Source: Silene latifolia
Taxonomy: Eukaryota; Streptophyta; Magnoliopsida; Caryophyllales; Caryophyllaceae
Direction of reading: 5' to 3'
DNA: 64,000 bases
Assembly: GCF_048544455.1 (NCBI RefSeq)
Contig: NC_133538.1
Location: 451,993,311 to 452,057,310 of the forward strand
Positions 1-14,620 of the stretch are shown here, piece by piece. Position numbers and translations under genes: made by a program. The notes below the pieces were generated by a model. The model had not been told where the DNA came from. It did no database searches and was given only the letters and a program-made list of their open reading frames with translations. Each line of letters begins with the position of its first letter. Within the stretch, counting starts at the first letter, position 1.

Positions 1-1331
1 CTTGGATTGTACAACACCTACAAGTCGACTTAATCTTCCCTACTTAACACATGCATGGTCTAACAAGACTCGAGTTGGGTTATGTCTTACAAGTCAAGTT
101 GAAAGGATAGAAGATGATAGTAAATGCAAGGATTCATAGGCTTAGCATTTCATCAAATATAACATGTGCATGCATTAAGATCAAAACAAGCAAGCAAATA
201 AGATATGAAAGCATATTAATTTAAGCATGAATCATTCCCCATGTTGGTTTCCCCTAATCACCCATTAAACCCTAGCTAAGAGACTACTCACTCATTATCA
301 TATTGATCATGCTAGAAAGGTTGTCAATCATACTAACATAATGAAACATGATGAATAAATGAAAGTAATTAGCAATAATTAAAAAGGGATTAAGAGATTA
401 TACCTACTAATGATTCCAATAATAAAGCAAGAATAATAGAAGTACTTGAATCCTAGATTGAGAGGTTGTCAATCTCCCAATAATAACCCAAATAATCTTC
501 AATTACCCAAAATAAAGTAAGAACAAGAGAGAGATTAAGGAACTAAAACTTGGATTAAAACTTGATTAATATTTGATTACAATATTGAAGAGAGATTTGA
601 TTGATATTAACTACACTAATTATTGATAAGAAGAACATGCTCCTCTAATTAGACTAATGGGGTATTTATAGTGAAAATTAGGGAGGATGCATTAGGGTTA
701 ACTAAGGGCTAAACTAGTAATTACACTTTTTAAGTTGAGCAAGGAGCCTCCGGGATTATCCGAGAGAAGGGCTTCTTCATTTCGTAGCTTGAAGAACGAA
801 ATCAGGCCTTTGTCTTTGTGATCCGTGCGGGCCGGGAGTCGGGACGGCCGGATCTGGGATGGACAATCCGAGCGGATCAAGGAACGAGACGCACGGACTG
901 GGCATGGGCAATCCGAGCGGATTCCTGGTGAGGACGCTCGGACTGGCGAGGACGGACGGATTCTCTACAATCCGTTCGGATTGTAGCTCAGCAGCTTTCC
1001 TTCTTCTTTCTCTTCCCTTTTCTTCATGAATTCCTTGGGGATTTCCTTGGGGACTCAAGGATCCTTTTCTCAACAATGCTCTTCTACTATGCTATGTACA
1101 AAGGCCTTCTAGTCTTGTCTCTCCTTGATGCTTGGTCATTGAATATGATCAATTTAGCCTTGTTTTGCCATGAAAATGCAAGATTCTTACTCCTTTCCTA
1201 CCAAGGGATCAAAATCTCAAAGAATATGCAAAACAAAGAACTAAAGATAAGAAATGACCCAAATAGGCACTAAAAAGCATAGAAACAATGGTAATTCGGG
1301 GGCTAAATATGCGCCAATTATGGTCGCATCA
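1..1331 (-). mobile_element. LTR fragment of an Athila-like Ty3/gypsy retrotransposon
   Basis: The right edge reads ..ggtcgcatca, whose reverse complement TGATGCGACC is a TG-start like that of the two other Athila-like LTRs in the window (TGATGCGTGT). Read on the minus strand, a TATAAATA box lies about 660 bases inside, as expected for a U3 promoter. There is no coding ORF. CG-rich near-palindromes of the form AATCCGNNCGGATT occur at 865-985. The other end, and hence any TSD, is outside the window, so this may be a 5' LTR of a minus-strand element or a solo LTR. The insertion has cut the Ulp1-type element to the right. Assignment to Athila rests on the terminus and promoter layout only. Confidence 0.55.
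663..670 (-). promoter_or_regulatory. TATA box of the LTR
   Basis: The plus strand reads tatttata, that is TATAAATA on the minus strand, within a CACTATAAATACCCC context typical of plant LTR promoters. It lies about 660 bases inside the LTR edge at 1331. This supports the minus orientation. Confidence 0.45.
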
Positions 1332-1394
1332 ATATTTTACAATAATATATACTTTTCAATAAAATATCACACTTTTAAGAAATAGAACTTACTG

Positions 1395-3811
1395 CATGTG
1401 CAAGCCTAAAGAAAATCCTTTTAGGTGCTGGTGCTTCTTGTTCCTTTTTTCACAACTCATTCATCAAAATTGACCACGATTCAATCACATATGACTCAAT
1501 CTTCACATTAGGCAATAATGATTCTATATCTGATCTTGAAATTACATGGTTAGTCCCATATGTTGCAAGTGTTTCTCTGTCGTACATTATCAACCAATTT
1601 AAAGATCAATTTACTAATATGCTTAAAAATAGCAGTAAGCCTTTTAAATGACTTACGATTTCTCAATTATATGATCGTGAATGAAAGAATAATCCATCAC
1701 CTCTTTTTGTTTATTCAAAACCGGTTCAAACAACTGTCTATTTCCCACCAAGAATTCTGACAGTAGTCTCATTTGCTTATCTGGTTGTCCACATTGTACG
1801 GTACAACCTAAGTTCTGAGATACCAATAGTGCACATTCTGGTATAGTCTTTGAGTGGAGCAAATAGTCACTAAGTAAACTCCTTGACTCACTCGTTCCTC
1901 CTTTTTGAACGGTTGTTGTTTTGCCTTTTTCATTGTTTTCACTTGCATGTGCATCTCTTCTACGGGAATATACGACTTCCTCATTAATTTCTTCATTTTG
2001 AATATTCACATCAGCTAATATCTCATCCAAATTAGGGCACTCTTTCATATTATAAATCATGTCATCAATGATTACTTGAGAATCCGTTTTGAGGTCTTTA
2101 TCAGTACAACCACCATAGGACTTGTCCAATTCTTTATACTGAGCTTTCAACATCTCAGTCTATACGTCGAATGATGGCATCCCTTGTGAATAATCATACA
2201 TTTCTTTTGCCCTCGGTACCAAACCGTCGATAAAGCTATGGTAGAATGGATCTTTCATAAAAGGTAGTGTTTGAGGAATTTGGCTGCCAAATTGACCTTT
2301 TTCAGTTGTATTTTCTTCTACCTTATCATCATTGTCGTCAACAGTTTTTTCACCAGTCTCTTCTACAATATCATCCTTGGGAGGAAATTCAGCTGCTTCT
2401 GTTTTATCACTTCTCAATTCATCTGATTTTGTATCATTTCCAACAGGTTCAACTATCTTTGAGTTGAACTCTTTCATATTATCAGTGTATCTTTTGTAAA
2501 ACAATGCTGAATCCCTCGTCATTCTCAAAAAAATTTCATGAATATCCTAGCATTTTTAAAAATCATAATACAATATCAAGGTCACATCTATAAATTAATA
2601 CTGTAATGTATAAACAATGTTATTTTCTTCAACTTAAGATAACGACAAATACTATTAATACTAATAAGCTTTAAGAATATCATAAAATATCTGAAAAGGT
2701 AACACCGTTATAAAGTTTGTCTTACATCTAATGCACTTCCTCTTATTTCTTTGTCATTTTGTATCCCAGGAGGCAATTTGATCAACATGTATCCCTTTGG
2801 TATTTCAGTTTCAGTCTGAGGTTGAGTTTGAGGTCGCTGATCTTCTTGATAACATGGCTGCTCACAGATAGGGTAAGCAATTTTAGACGGAACAACATTC
2901 CCCAATGCACCTGTCGCCAACTCGCTTTTAACCCTTTCTGTCAACTCTTTATGATCCCAGTGTCGAGTAAGCGGTAGGCTGTGGGCTAACACATCCCATT
3001 TAAAATTCACCTTATGGAAATAGCATATCATTAACACAAGTATGCATCCAGTAATATTACTTGTCTTTTTGGTCCCCTCCTTAAAATTACCAACACCCTA
3101 ACCAACTGCTCAAAAACATAAAAATCCAGTCACAATTTTATATATTTGGTACATCTTCAACAGCCCTTAGCAATTTGAAATCCAGTGTATAAATTGTTGT
3201 AGGTGCCAGGAAAATAGACCTGCTATATAAAACAAACAACTTCTTGAAATCATCACCCGACTCATTGCAACTCACTAATCTATCTTGCACAATGTTCAAC
3301 TTAATAGGGTCTGCCTTACTCCCTAATCCAAATTTTCTTCGCCACTCAACTTTCAATTCATCACCAGCAGTAACTTTGCAATTACCAGTCACAGTTTTCT
3401 GCACCCTAGCACCAACCCTAGGAAGCTGGAATAAATCATGCACATCAGCTTTGCTTAACAAAAACTCGATCTTCTTTGCCCTAACCACTGCCTTCTTTTG
3501 CTCATCATTAAGCTTACTAATAAGCTCAAACAGCTTTATTTGGCCTACACTTTGTTACAAATTTGTGCTCAGTTTCATGTCGACCAGTTGCTTCTTTCTT
3601 TTGCTCAATCACTTCCATAATTTGTAAACCATCCTCATTTTTATTCTGCACAATCATTTTGTTGTGATCAGAGGTATCTCCCATCACCATATTTGGTGCT
3701 GCCTTTGTTGGTTTTTTTTGTTGAGTTTTTTTGGGACTTATTATCACTTATAGCCTTTCTCTTTTTGTAAGTTCTTTTTGTAGGAGTTTGTGTTAGTGCC
3801 AACGTGTTCAT
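1395..3811 (-). pseudogene. Decayed Ulp1-type transposon ORF, N-terminal and middle part
   Basis: Minus-strand exons are visible. The ATG at 3811 lies just after an acceptor (TTGTTTCAG, exon from 3831) and opens a basic Lys-rich start. An SKADVHDLFQLPRVGARV segment follows near 3430, then MICYFHKVNFKWDVLAHSLP near 3000, a donor GTAAGA near 2727, an acceptor near 2550 (exon starts DIHEIFLRMTRD), an acidic middle, a donor GTAAGT near 1651, and a last exon with ESYVIESWSILMNEL near 1490. Plant transposon-borne Ulp1 (C48 peptidase) proteins as I recall them have this order, with a '..DSWS.LMN..' stretch before the peptidase, which would lie beyond 1331. At least three frameshifts and an in-frame TAG near 2160 show decay. 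The catalytic domain itself is not seen, so the name is an inference. Confidence 0.45.
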
Positions 3812-3944
3812 GACAGTATTTGTTTAAAAACCTGAAACAAGTTACATCAGTACAAATATCATACAATACTACTGTTAGTGAAGCTAGGTAGAACAATTTT
3901 TGCATAACACAAATAATTCAATACAACCTGAAAATTTTTCCATG

Positions 3945-4135
3945 TCTACAAATACAATATCACAATATATCCAATACAATATCACAACATATCCAATACA
4001 ATTTCACAACTAGTTTTATATTTCAGCCAATACATTATACAATATCACAATGTAATACAATATCACAACATTTACAATACAATATCACAACTAGTTACAG
4101 TATTAGAAAGTACACATAATACAATCTCACAATGC
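3945..4135. repeat. Array of AATACAATATCACA motifs
   Basis: The word caatatcaca or a close variant recurs about eight times, separated by short AT-rich spacers. The same word recurs inside element D (36.6-37.1 kb). Its placement in the subterminal 5' part of the element is what one expects of transposase-binding repeats, though that role is inferred. Confidence 0.6.
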
Positions 4136-4809
4136 ATTCGAAGATACGTTTTTCTCGTGTTCTACATCTATTATCTGTGATATTACATCTAAACGCAAAT
4201 TAAATGAACTAGACAAATTTTTCGAAGCAGTAATACACACAAACACGATCAATAATATGAAAGTAGATGAAAATTAATCGATTTTATCAATTAATTCATG
4301 TGAATATTTTGCATGAAGATGTTAAAAGAATTGCACAATATATCTGAAACCCTAACATTAACATTTTTCTGATTTTACCCAAATTATATGCATGTGTATG
4401 TTACAAAAACATCTGAACAAAGATTCAGACAAAATATATTGAATAGTTAAACCAATTGATCAATTATTTCTGTAAAATATACCTAAAATGGAAAATCAGA
4501 AGAATTTCGGGCAAAAATTGTACCTGAATTCAAAGAAAAATGCGATGATATGCAACAAGGATTCGTATTCCTTCATAATCTTGATTGATTCACCAATTTA
4601 ATCAGTATTTTTCTTCGATATTTATTCAATTTTTAGAGAGAGAAAGTTGTAGTAGAAAATGAAATATCAATCGACTAATTTTATGTTTGATGTGTCGCGT
4701 GTTTTTGTTTTTTTCGTTTGATTTTTTGCGCGTGGTATTGTATTGAATAAAGTGTGTTATTTCATATCGTCCTCAATCCTCAAATATATAGCCGTCCTCA
4801 CCGAATCCC

Positions 4810-4980
<171 letters not shown>

Positions 4981-5516
4981 GGGTCAGGATCCGGTGAGAA
5001 CCACCAACATAATGAGAACTGTGAGAATCCTACTAAATCTTCATTAAATCTTATTTCGAAAGTTTTGATAGATCATTTACCCTTAGTTTAGTTTATTCAA
5101 GCACATTCTTTAGAATAAGTAAACAAAATTTATTGATTTTATGAACAAAAATACAATTAGGTATACTAAAACGGCTATAGATGCACCAAAACGAATACTA
5201 GGTGCATAAACATTGTTACATGAATGAAAATGAGTACTAGGTGCATGAAAATACGGGCTCTAGATGCACGAAAACGAGCTCTAGGTATATGAAAATTGTT
5301 AGATGCAAGAAAATGAGTAGCAGGTACATGAAAAATCATAAAAATATTTCAATTAGATTTCCGTCAATAATTTTTACTTTTTGGACAAAGAAATATATTA
5401 TCTAGCCATAAATTTCTATGTCGAGTCCAAATATATCGTTATTTTTTAAAAAAATATATCCAGAAGATGGAGTTCTCACGGTTCTTATTATGTTGGTAGT
5501 TCTCACCAGATCTCAA
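4981..5516. mobile_element. 0.54-kb non-autonomous TIR element, TA-flanked
   Basis: The left end has ggatccggtgagaacc, then caacataatgagaactgtgagaa. The right end, reverse complemented, has gatctggtgagaactacc, then aacataataagaaccgtgagaa. These are TIRs of about 40 bp with roughly five mismatches. The interior is non-coding and contains several copies of an aggtgcatgaaaa motif (5180-5330). Both flanks are microsatellites: (TA)n on the left and (CT)n(TA)n on the right. It is MITE-like; the superfamily is uncertain, and a MULE relation is suggested by kin elements in the chain. Confidence 0.65.

Positions 5517-8463
<2,947 letters not shown>

Positions 8464-8537
<74 letters not shown>
8464..8537. 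repeat. (TA)n at the centre of the A/B head-to-head pair
   Basis: A nearly pure (TA)n tract of about 74 bases separates the inner ends of A and B. The sequences on either side are inverted copies of each other: ctctaaatctggaccattg at 8573-8591 on the plus strand, and its reverse complement near 8383-8403. Confidence 0.95.
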
Positions 8538-8539
<2 letters not shown>

Positions 8540-9976
8540 TCATATGAGTTGGGTCATGTTGGATGAGTTACCCCTCTAAATCTGGACCATTGATTAAACA
8601 TAAGATGGATGGCTGAGATTAAATCTTGCAACTTTTATATAAAAGACGTAAGATTGGCTGTCTCTTTATTTTCTTCATTTTTTCAGTCTCTCGCTCTCTC
8701 TCTCTCTTCACCGTTTCCCTCTCAAGTTCATTCTCTACTGCGATTTCAATTCCAGATTTTCGTGCTTATTTCTTCAATCTTATCCGCCTTTCTTGTTTTT
8801 CGTGTTCAGTTCTACTTTATCTTTCCAATTTCGTTTAATTAAGTAATAAATTTCTTCCTTTATACTAATTTTTCGTTGATTTTGTTCAATTATCAAATTC
8901 CGTCTTCATCAAATTCATTCAAATTCGTTCAAGTTGCAGGCTAGAAACTTAATCTTCATCCTCAATCTTCATCATCTTCGTTCGAATTTGTCATCAATTA
9001 AGGAGATTTTGTCATTTGATTTCGTTGTCTATTTCGCTTCATCTTCGTATTTCTCTTCAATTTCATTATAGGTAAGTACTAATTTAGTTTTTCTAGATCC
9101 GATTGTGCATTTTCATAATCGTTCTTATTTATTATCCGTTTCATTTTTGTTGATTTGTTATTTTGTTTGTTGTGTTAATCTCTTAACAACAGTTATTGTA
9201 TTACTTTTATCGAGTTATTGTATTATTCAAACTCAATTATTGTATGTTGTAGTTACTTTTTATTTGATGTGTTAGTTTGTTAACAATAGTTATTGTATTG
9301 CTTTAATCGAGTTATTGTATTATTCAAACTTAGTTATTGTATTGTTTTAACTTAGTTATTTCAAATTAGAGTTGTTGTAAGATGGCGTTGATACCCGTCG
9401 TTGTGAGTACCAAAGATAAAATTTATAATCTCCTATTAAGACTAACCTAGGCTAGTGGTAACAGGGTCGAACCACAAGGAGGCAGTTGTAAACTCTAGTT
9501 GATTTATGATCAGTCAAAAGTAACAATTATGGGGGTTGGTTTGAATTGATCTACAGCTAATAGTAAATAAAGGCAATAAACTAAATGAAAGATTTAAACA
9601 GATAAAAGAAGGGTACTAGGATGGTCGGGTCATTATAGCTTCGGTGGCAGCAAACTAAGTCGGTCAATCAAACACGGTAAGGCGGAAATAAAGAGGTCCT
9701 CTCGGTCCACTCTTAACAAATAGCATCTCTCGATCTCGCTATAGTTCCCTAATGTCACTAATACTAACTCTCGTCCCGAAAAGTGACTAATGGTCTAAAC
9801 TATACCTATCTTTCGATCTTAGCACACGTCTAGTCGATTTAATTGACGGTCTAATAACCTCCCTATCTTTCGATCTAATGGGTCACACAAAAAGGTATCT
9901 AACTGGTCGCATGCATTCGATTTGTTAAATACAAGATTAAGAACAATTAAAACGAAGGATAACCTTACAAGGTCGG

Positions 9977-10612
9977 TCGATCGACCAACAATGTCAATCG
10001 ATCGATCGACACGCGGGTTCAATCCGTGTTCAATCTAATGCCGCCTATGCTACAATTCCCCTACATCCCAGACTATAGATTTAGCTACTCATGCTAAGGG
10101 TAGAAACAATAACATAAACGATAAAACTAGCTACTGAATTCATGCTTAAAACAGGAAAGGAAGCAATTAACATGCAATAATGAAGATGGTTTCTGAATCT
10201 ACTAGCAATTCTAATCTATTAGCAAAATAAATGAAATGAAAGTAAACAAGGAGAATACCGAATTGCAGGGGAAAGATTGATTAATAAGAACCGAAATTCC
10301 GATGCTCACAATAATCCCAAACCCTAACTATTCGATAAAGAACTTGAATGAAAACTTAATGCTAAAACTTGATGTAAAATTCTGAATAAAAGACTTGATA
10401 ATAAATCGATGATCTAGGTTACGTTATATAGGAAATATACGTAACATCTTATTCCAAAACCTAAACACAATGGGCTTTGAGTTCCTTGATCTTTTAATTC
10501 TCGTCAAAAGCATTGGGTCGATCGACTAAGCAGAAAGTCGATCGACTGGATCTCAAAGAACAGAGCTTCGATCCCGATAGTTGGTCGATCGATGATGAGT
10601 CTAGTCGATCGG
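9977..10612. repeat. TCGATCGA palindrome pairs in the 3' LTR
   Basis: TCGATCGA cores, or seven-base matches to them, lie at 9977 and 9998 (21 apart), 10518 and 10538 (20), and 10585 and 10605 (20). Each pair sits in a GTCGATCGAC-like context. Confidence 0.85.
10424..10430 (-). promoter_or_regulatory. LTR TATA box
   Basis: TATATAA on the minus strand (plus strand ttatata), about 470 bases inside the LTR start. The identical site in the other LTR is at 17334-17340, where it would drive the genomic transcript. Confidence 0.4.
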
Positions 10613-10897
10613 CGCGCTGAGCTGCTAGTTGATCGCTTTATTCTCGTGGATTCGTCTTTGGGCCTTGGATCGCGCACCAAGCTCGTTCCTTAAGCAATTC
10701 CTTTACGTCATTTGCAATGCAGATTACTCGGGGACGGATTTGGCTCGATTTCCCGCTGAATTCTTCACATTTCTGCAATAACGTACAAAAACACGAAAGT
10801 AGAGGAAAATAGAGAAATATTGGCATATATTGCACATTTGAGCTCTTGAAATGCGTGTAGAATAAAGTGTGAAACATCATATTTTAGACACGCATCA

Positions 10898-10915
10898 AAT
10901 CTCCCCAAACCAAAC
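10898..10915 (-). other. Polypurine tract
   Basis: The minus strand reads ggtttggtttggggagat directly before the 3' LTR. It is the expected plus-strand priming site in the expected place. Confidence 0.65.
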
Positions 10916-13028
10916 CTTGCTTGTCCCCAAGCAAGAACTAGACTCGATCTAATGACCTAATGAAACGAGTTCGATCTCGGAGAGCGAAATGCAACTGTTA
11001 AGCCCAAACCAATTTAATGCACAACCAACAATCAATTAGTAATGTGAATCATGCAAACGAATTATAAAGTCGTTAAAAACATGTCAACCGTTGACTATAG
11101 AGACTTATCAGATTGGACTCTCGCGGGTCGCTCAAATCACTCAATAAGCGCAAGTGATATATATGTAAGATAGAAAGAATTAATTTTGTAGAGACTCTCA
11201 CCTAACTACGACCTATGAAGACATGCCAGCAATAAATTATGAAGATGACCTATATGACCGTACATATGCGTTCCAACCAAACAGATGACCAAAGACACAT
11301 GCCGAGGTAAATATGGGATATGTGAGGTATGGGTAAGAAGGGGCAAAACATTTTATGGTAAAGTGGGGGTACAGGTGATCAAGCTAGTACCAGAACGGAA
11401 CCAAATGGCAACATCCAACTTCTTGCTCATAGGCAAACAACACGGTGCTATAGCAAGCACAAACTCACAATCTCCAGATGTAAAAGTAATCAACTAACTC
11501 TCCATAAAATAAGAATAAAACATGGGAGCAAAAAATCGCCAAAAGATAAGGATTAAAGTATGCGAATTAATTTCTTCCTCGGATCTTCAGTCGATCGACC
11601 AAAAGGAGCAGTCGATCGACTGCTTTGAACAGTACAGGACATTTTTTCTTTTCTTTTTCCGAATCATTTTTCTTCCATCTTTTTTTTTTCTTTTTTTGTT
11701 TCTTTCTTTACTTTTTTTTTTCATTCTCCCAACGAAATCTCATAAGAGTCAATGCTACCAAAAACGAGTAACAATCCCAAAAACTAGGCTACTAGCTTGA
11801 CAAAGGCAGACTATGTGTAGGATGTAGTAAATAGGACAAAAAGGATATTTTTGGCAGTGTGAAGCTTATGGGTAAAACGAGAAAAGGAAACCTCTACCAC
11901 ATGTGTCAACAAACCACAGACCGAATGCATATAGGTATTAAGTAGATCAAATTCATAATTATGCAAATTAAGGAAACATGTCTCATAAGGAGTACTACTC
12001 ACATTCCTAAATAAACTGGTCATGAATGTCACCATTATAGGCTCTAATAACTCGTAAATATGATGTAGGTTGCCAATTATTAAAGTCAAGTCTCAAGTTC
12101 AGAAGATAACTTAACGAAACTCGTAGACTATGCATATATGATTCTACTAATAACATGTTAATTAAGCAAGGCTCAAAGGAAGCAGTGCAAATGCGATATC
12201 ATCCTTGAAATACTACCGTTCCGACTCGACCTATATGCTAAAATAAACTTGCATATTATGGGAATTTTTTTGAAATTTTTTCAATTTTTTGAAATTTTGT
12301 ATATATGAAAGAAATGAAATAAACAATGCAAAACAAAAAGTAAACGTGAATGCAAGCAAGTGAATGAAGTGCGACGCAAAACCCTTCCCCAAACCAAATC
12401 GCACAATGTCCCCATTGTGCAAAATCATGTAATGAAAGAAAGGAGAAATGGGAATTTGCGATAAATTAAATAAGCAAGACATAAAGGAAAGATATGGAAC
12501 TCACAAGACTTTAAGCGCAGCAAAGGAAACCTCCCCAAACCAGCGTGAGCTAGGAGGTTTCAGTAGCTAGCAGTGCTACCAATAAAGACCTGAAAAGGCA
12601 ATTAAAAACCACACATAAGACCAAAGAAAACAATTTTGAAGCGTAAAAATTGTGCACAAATGAGACAAATAGAAGAAATAGATAATTCGACGGAAAATAG
12701 AGTGGAGTAGAAGACTCCCTTAGGTCCGCATATCGACCAAACACAGCAGGGGAGAGGTCGTAAACGAATATAGTAGCAGCAGTGGTCGATCGACCAAGAA
12801 GGTAAGTCGATCGACCATATGGGCGAAACAGAGCTCTGTAAACTGCAATTCAGTCGATCGACCAATGGTGCCGGTCGATCGATCGAAAACATCACTGCTG
12901 CAGCGTCTTATTTCTTCGTAATTGCTCAATGATTTGAGCTAACAAGCTCTAGATACCTGCAAAAGCACAATAATACGCGCCCAAAAATTGCGCAAAACCC
13001 ATGGCAAAGTCTAAAGTGCTTAAAAATC
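10916..13028. other. Coding-poor interior of the Athila-like element
   Basis: This 2.1-kb stretch lies where polymerase genes would be in an autonomous Athila. I see no RT, RNase H or integrase motif in any frame. It has pyrimidine/purine runs (11640-11730) and three pairs of TCGATCGA palindromes (11591-11619, 12786-12814, 12854-12882). Confidence 0.7.
11591..12882. repeat. TCGATCGA palindrome pairs in the element interior
   Basis: Cores lie at 11591/11612, 12786/12807 and 12854/12875. All three pairs are exactly 21 bases apart. Spacer sequences differ, so these are not copies of one duplicated block. Confidence 0.9.
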
Positions 13029-13345
13029 CTAAGCAAAAAGAATAAAAGTGAAGTTTTGCGCACACAAAAGCAATAAAAATGTCTTAACAAAGCAAAAAGA
13101 ATGAAGTTTATAACGAGCATGATCAACTAGTAGTTGATCAAGAAGGACCACGGTATGGCCCACTTCGTCGCTTCGGCTACTAGAGGTAGCCTCAATGGTG
13201 CTCATCTTATCGGTTGCACCCTTCTTAGTTTCAACAATCGGAGAGCTCACCGATCGGCCGTCACCTCCCCAATCAAGGACTCCCTCGGAATCGTCGGAAT
13301 CCGGATCGCCCATCTCACCTTGGCGGCTCATCTTCCACTTCCTCA

Positions 13346-14250
13346 TCAGTCCCATAGCTTAGGCATCCAAGACCTCCTCTTTGAATGATAGGCTTTGTCG
13401 CACTGAGCATCCAACGGCTCTTCCTTCCCCAAACCAGCTACTGCATTATCTAAAATAGAAGATTCTTCCTCCTTCTTGCTCCCGGTCAGAGACGGAGGGG
13501 TTAACACACAAAGTAATAGGGACAGTTGATTCAGGAAGCACAAAGTACGATCTCTTTTCGAGACCGTATTACAAGTAATGTGAGCCACATGGCGTCCTTC
13601 TTTTTTTAGCAGGTTGGGCAAAAATGATAGAATGTTTCCCAACTTTGAAGGTCAAGGTTCCTAGACCGACATCAATAATCGCACCCAAAGTGTGCGAAAA
13701 TGGCCTACCCAAAATGATGGGAATATGGTCATCCTCGGGCATGTCAAGGACAACAAAGTCAACAGGGAAGAAAAACTTCCCTATCTCGGGACGGTATGTC
13801 CTCTAGGACTCCTATAGGCTCGACCGCAGATCGGTCGGCCATCTGAACTGTCATCTCAATTATTGCAAACCTGGTCAACTTAAGCTTTCTAGCTAGACTC
13901 AAGGGCATGACACTTATGCTAGCTCCTAAGTCACATAATGCCTTTTCGATAGAAAAGGTACCTATCTTTGGAACCGAAAAAGCTGCCCCGTCCTCTAATT
14001 TATGGGGCGCATGTGAGACAAGTAGGAGCAAGACTCTTTAGTTAACGCAACAGTGTGAACATGTTCAAGAGATTTTTCTTTGACAATAACTCGTTTCATA
14101 AATTTAGTGTATGCTTTGGCACTTGGTTAACTAACTCAAGGAAGGGTACACGAACATTTAAGCTACGAATAACTTTCTCAAATTTATTGAAAGATACCTG
14201 TTCCTTCGTCGGCACGAGTCTCTCCGGATATGGGGCTGTAAGAGTACCTT
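13346..14250 (-). pseudogene. Retroviral-type aspartic protease region
   Basis: The protease core at 13759-14031 shows ALCDLGASISVMPLSLARKL, the usual active-site stretch of Athila proteases (D-x-G-A-S). Upstream, in shifted frames, 14050-14250 reads as a pre-protease linker (VRVPFLELVNQVPKHTLNL, then EKSLEHVHTVALTKE). Downstream, 13346-13642 continues with [20 protein letters not shown]. Several frameshifts break it. A further acidic stretch at 13029-13355 (DPDSDDSEGVLDWGG) may be the original C-terminal end. No reverse transcriptase follows. Confidence 0.75.
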
Positions 14251-14519
14251 AGCCCTCTCCTCTAAGTCGCGTGTCTGCGGTATCCTTGGACTTAGGCTGA
14301 AAGTCTGTCACCTTTTCTTTGTTGAAGCTAGACCCCTCCTCAGACCGTCTCAAATGAGAACCATTGACCGTCATTGGATCGAACTTGGAGCCGGATCGAC
14401 CCATCATCACATTTGGGTCTGCCCCAAACTTTTCGGGACGGTGGTTCCCCGAAACAAGTGGTCTCGTAGATTATTTGGCATTAAAGGACGAAATTCTTCA
14501 ACATCAGCAGTGATTTTGG

Positions 14520-14620
14520 TCGATCGACCAACATCCTCGATCGATCGATCAAGGTTGCCGCCTTCGAAGCTCCTGGAACCCGTGTTTCATCGATCGACTA
14601 GGTACTTCACGATCGATCGA
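14520..14620. repeat. TCGATCGA palindrome pairs between gag and protease
   Basis: Cores lie at 14520 and 14541 (21 apart; another overlapping core at 14537), and at 14590 and 14613 (23 apart). They lie within what would be the gag-protease reading frame. Confidence 0.8.

Larger units (their letters stand above)
9389..10897 (-). repeat. 3' LTR of the Athila-like element
   Basis: It is 1509 bases, from TGATACCC to CGCATCA on the plus strand, and near-identical to 16300-17807. Differences between the two copies concentrate in the TCGATCGA palindrome clusters (9977-10005, 10518-10612). The 80-codon ORF seen at the same place in both LTRs is simply shared LTR sequence. Confidence 0.92.

Noticed and set aside
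10638..10880. 80-codon ORF occurring identically at 17548-17790
   Set aside because: It lies in both LTR copies of one element, antisense-like and without recognisable features.
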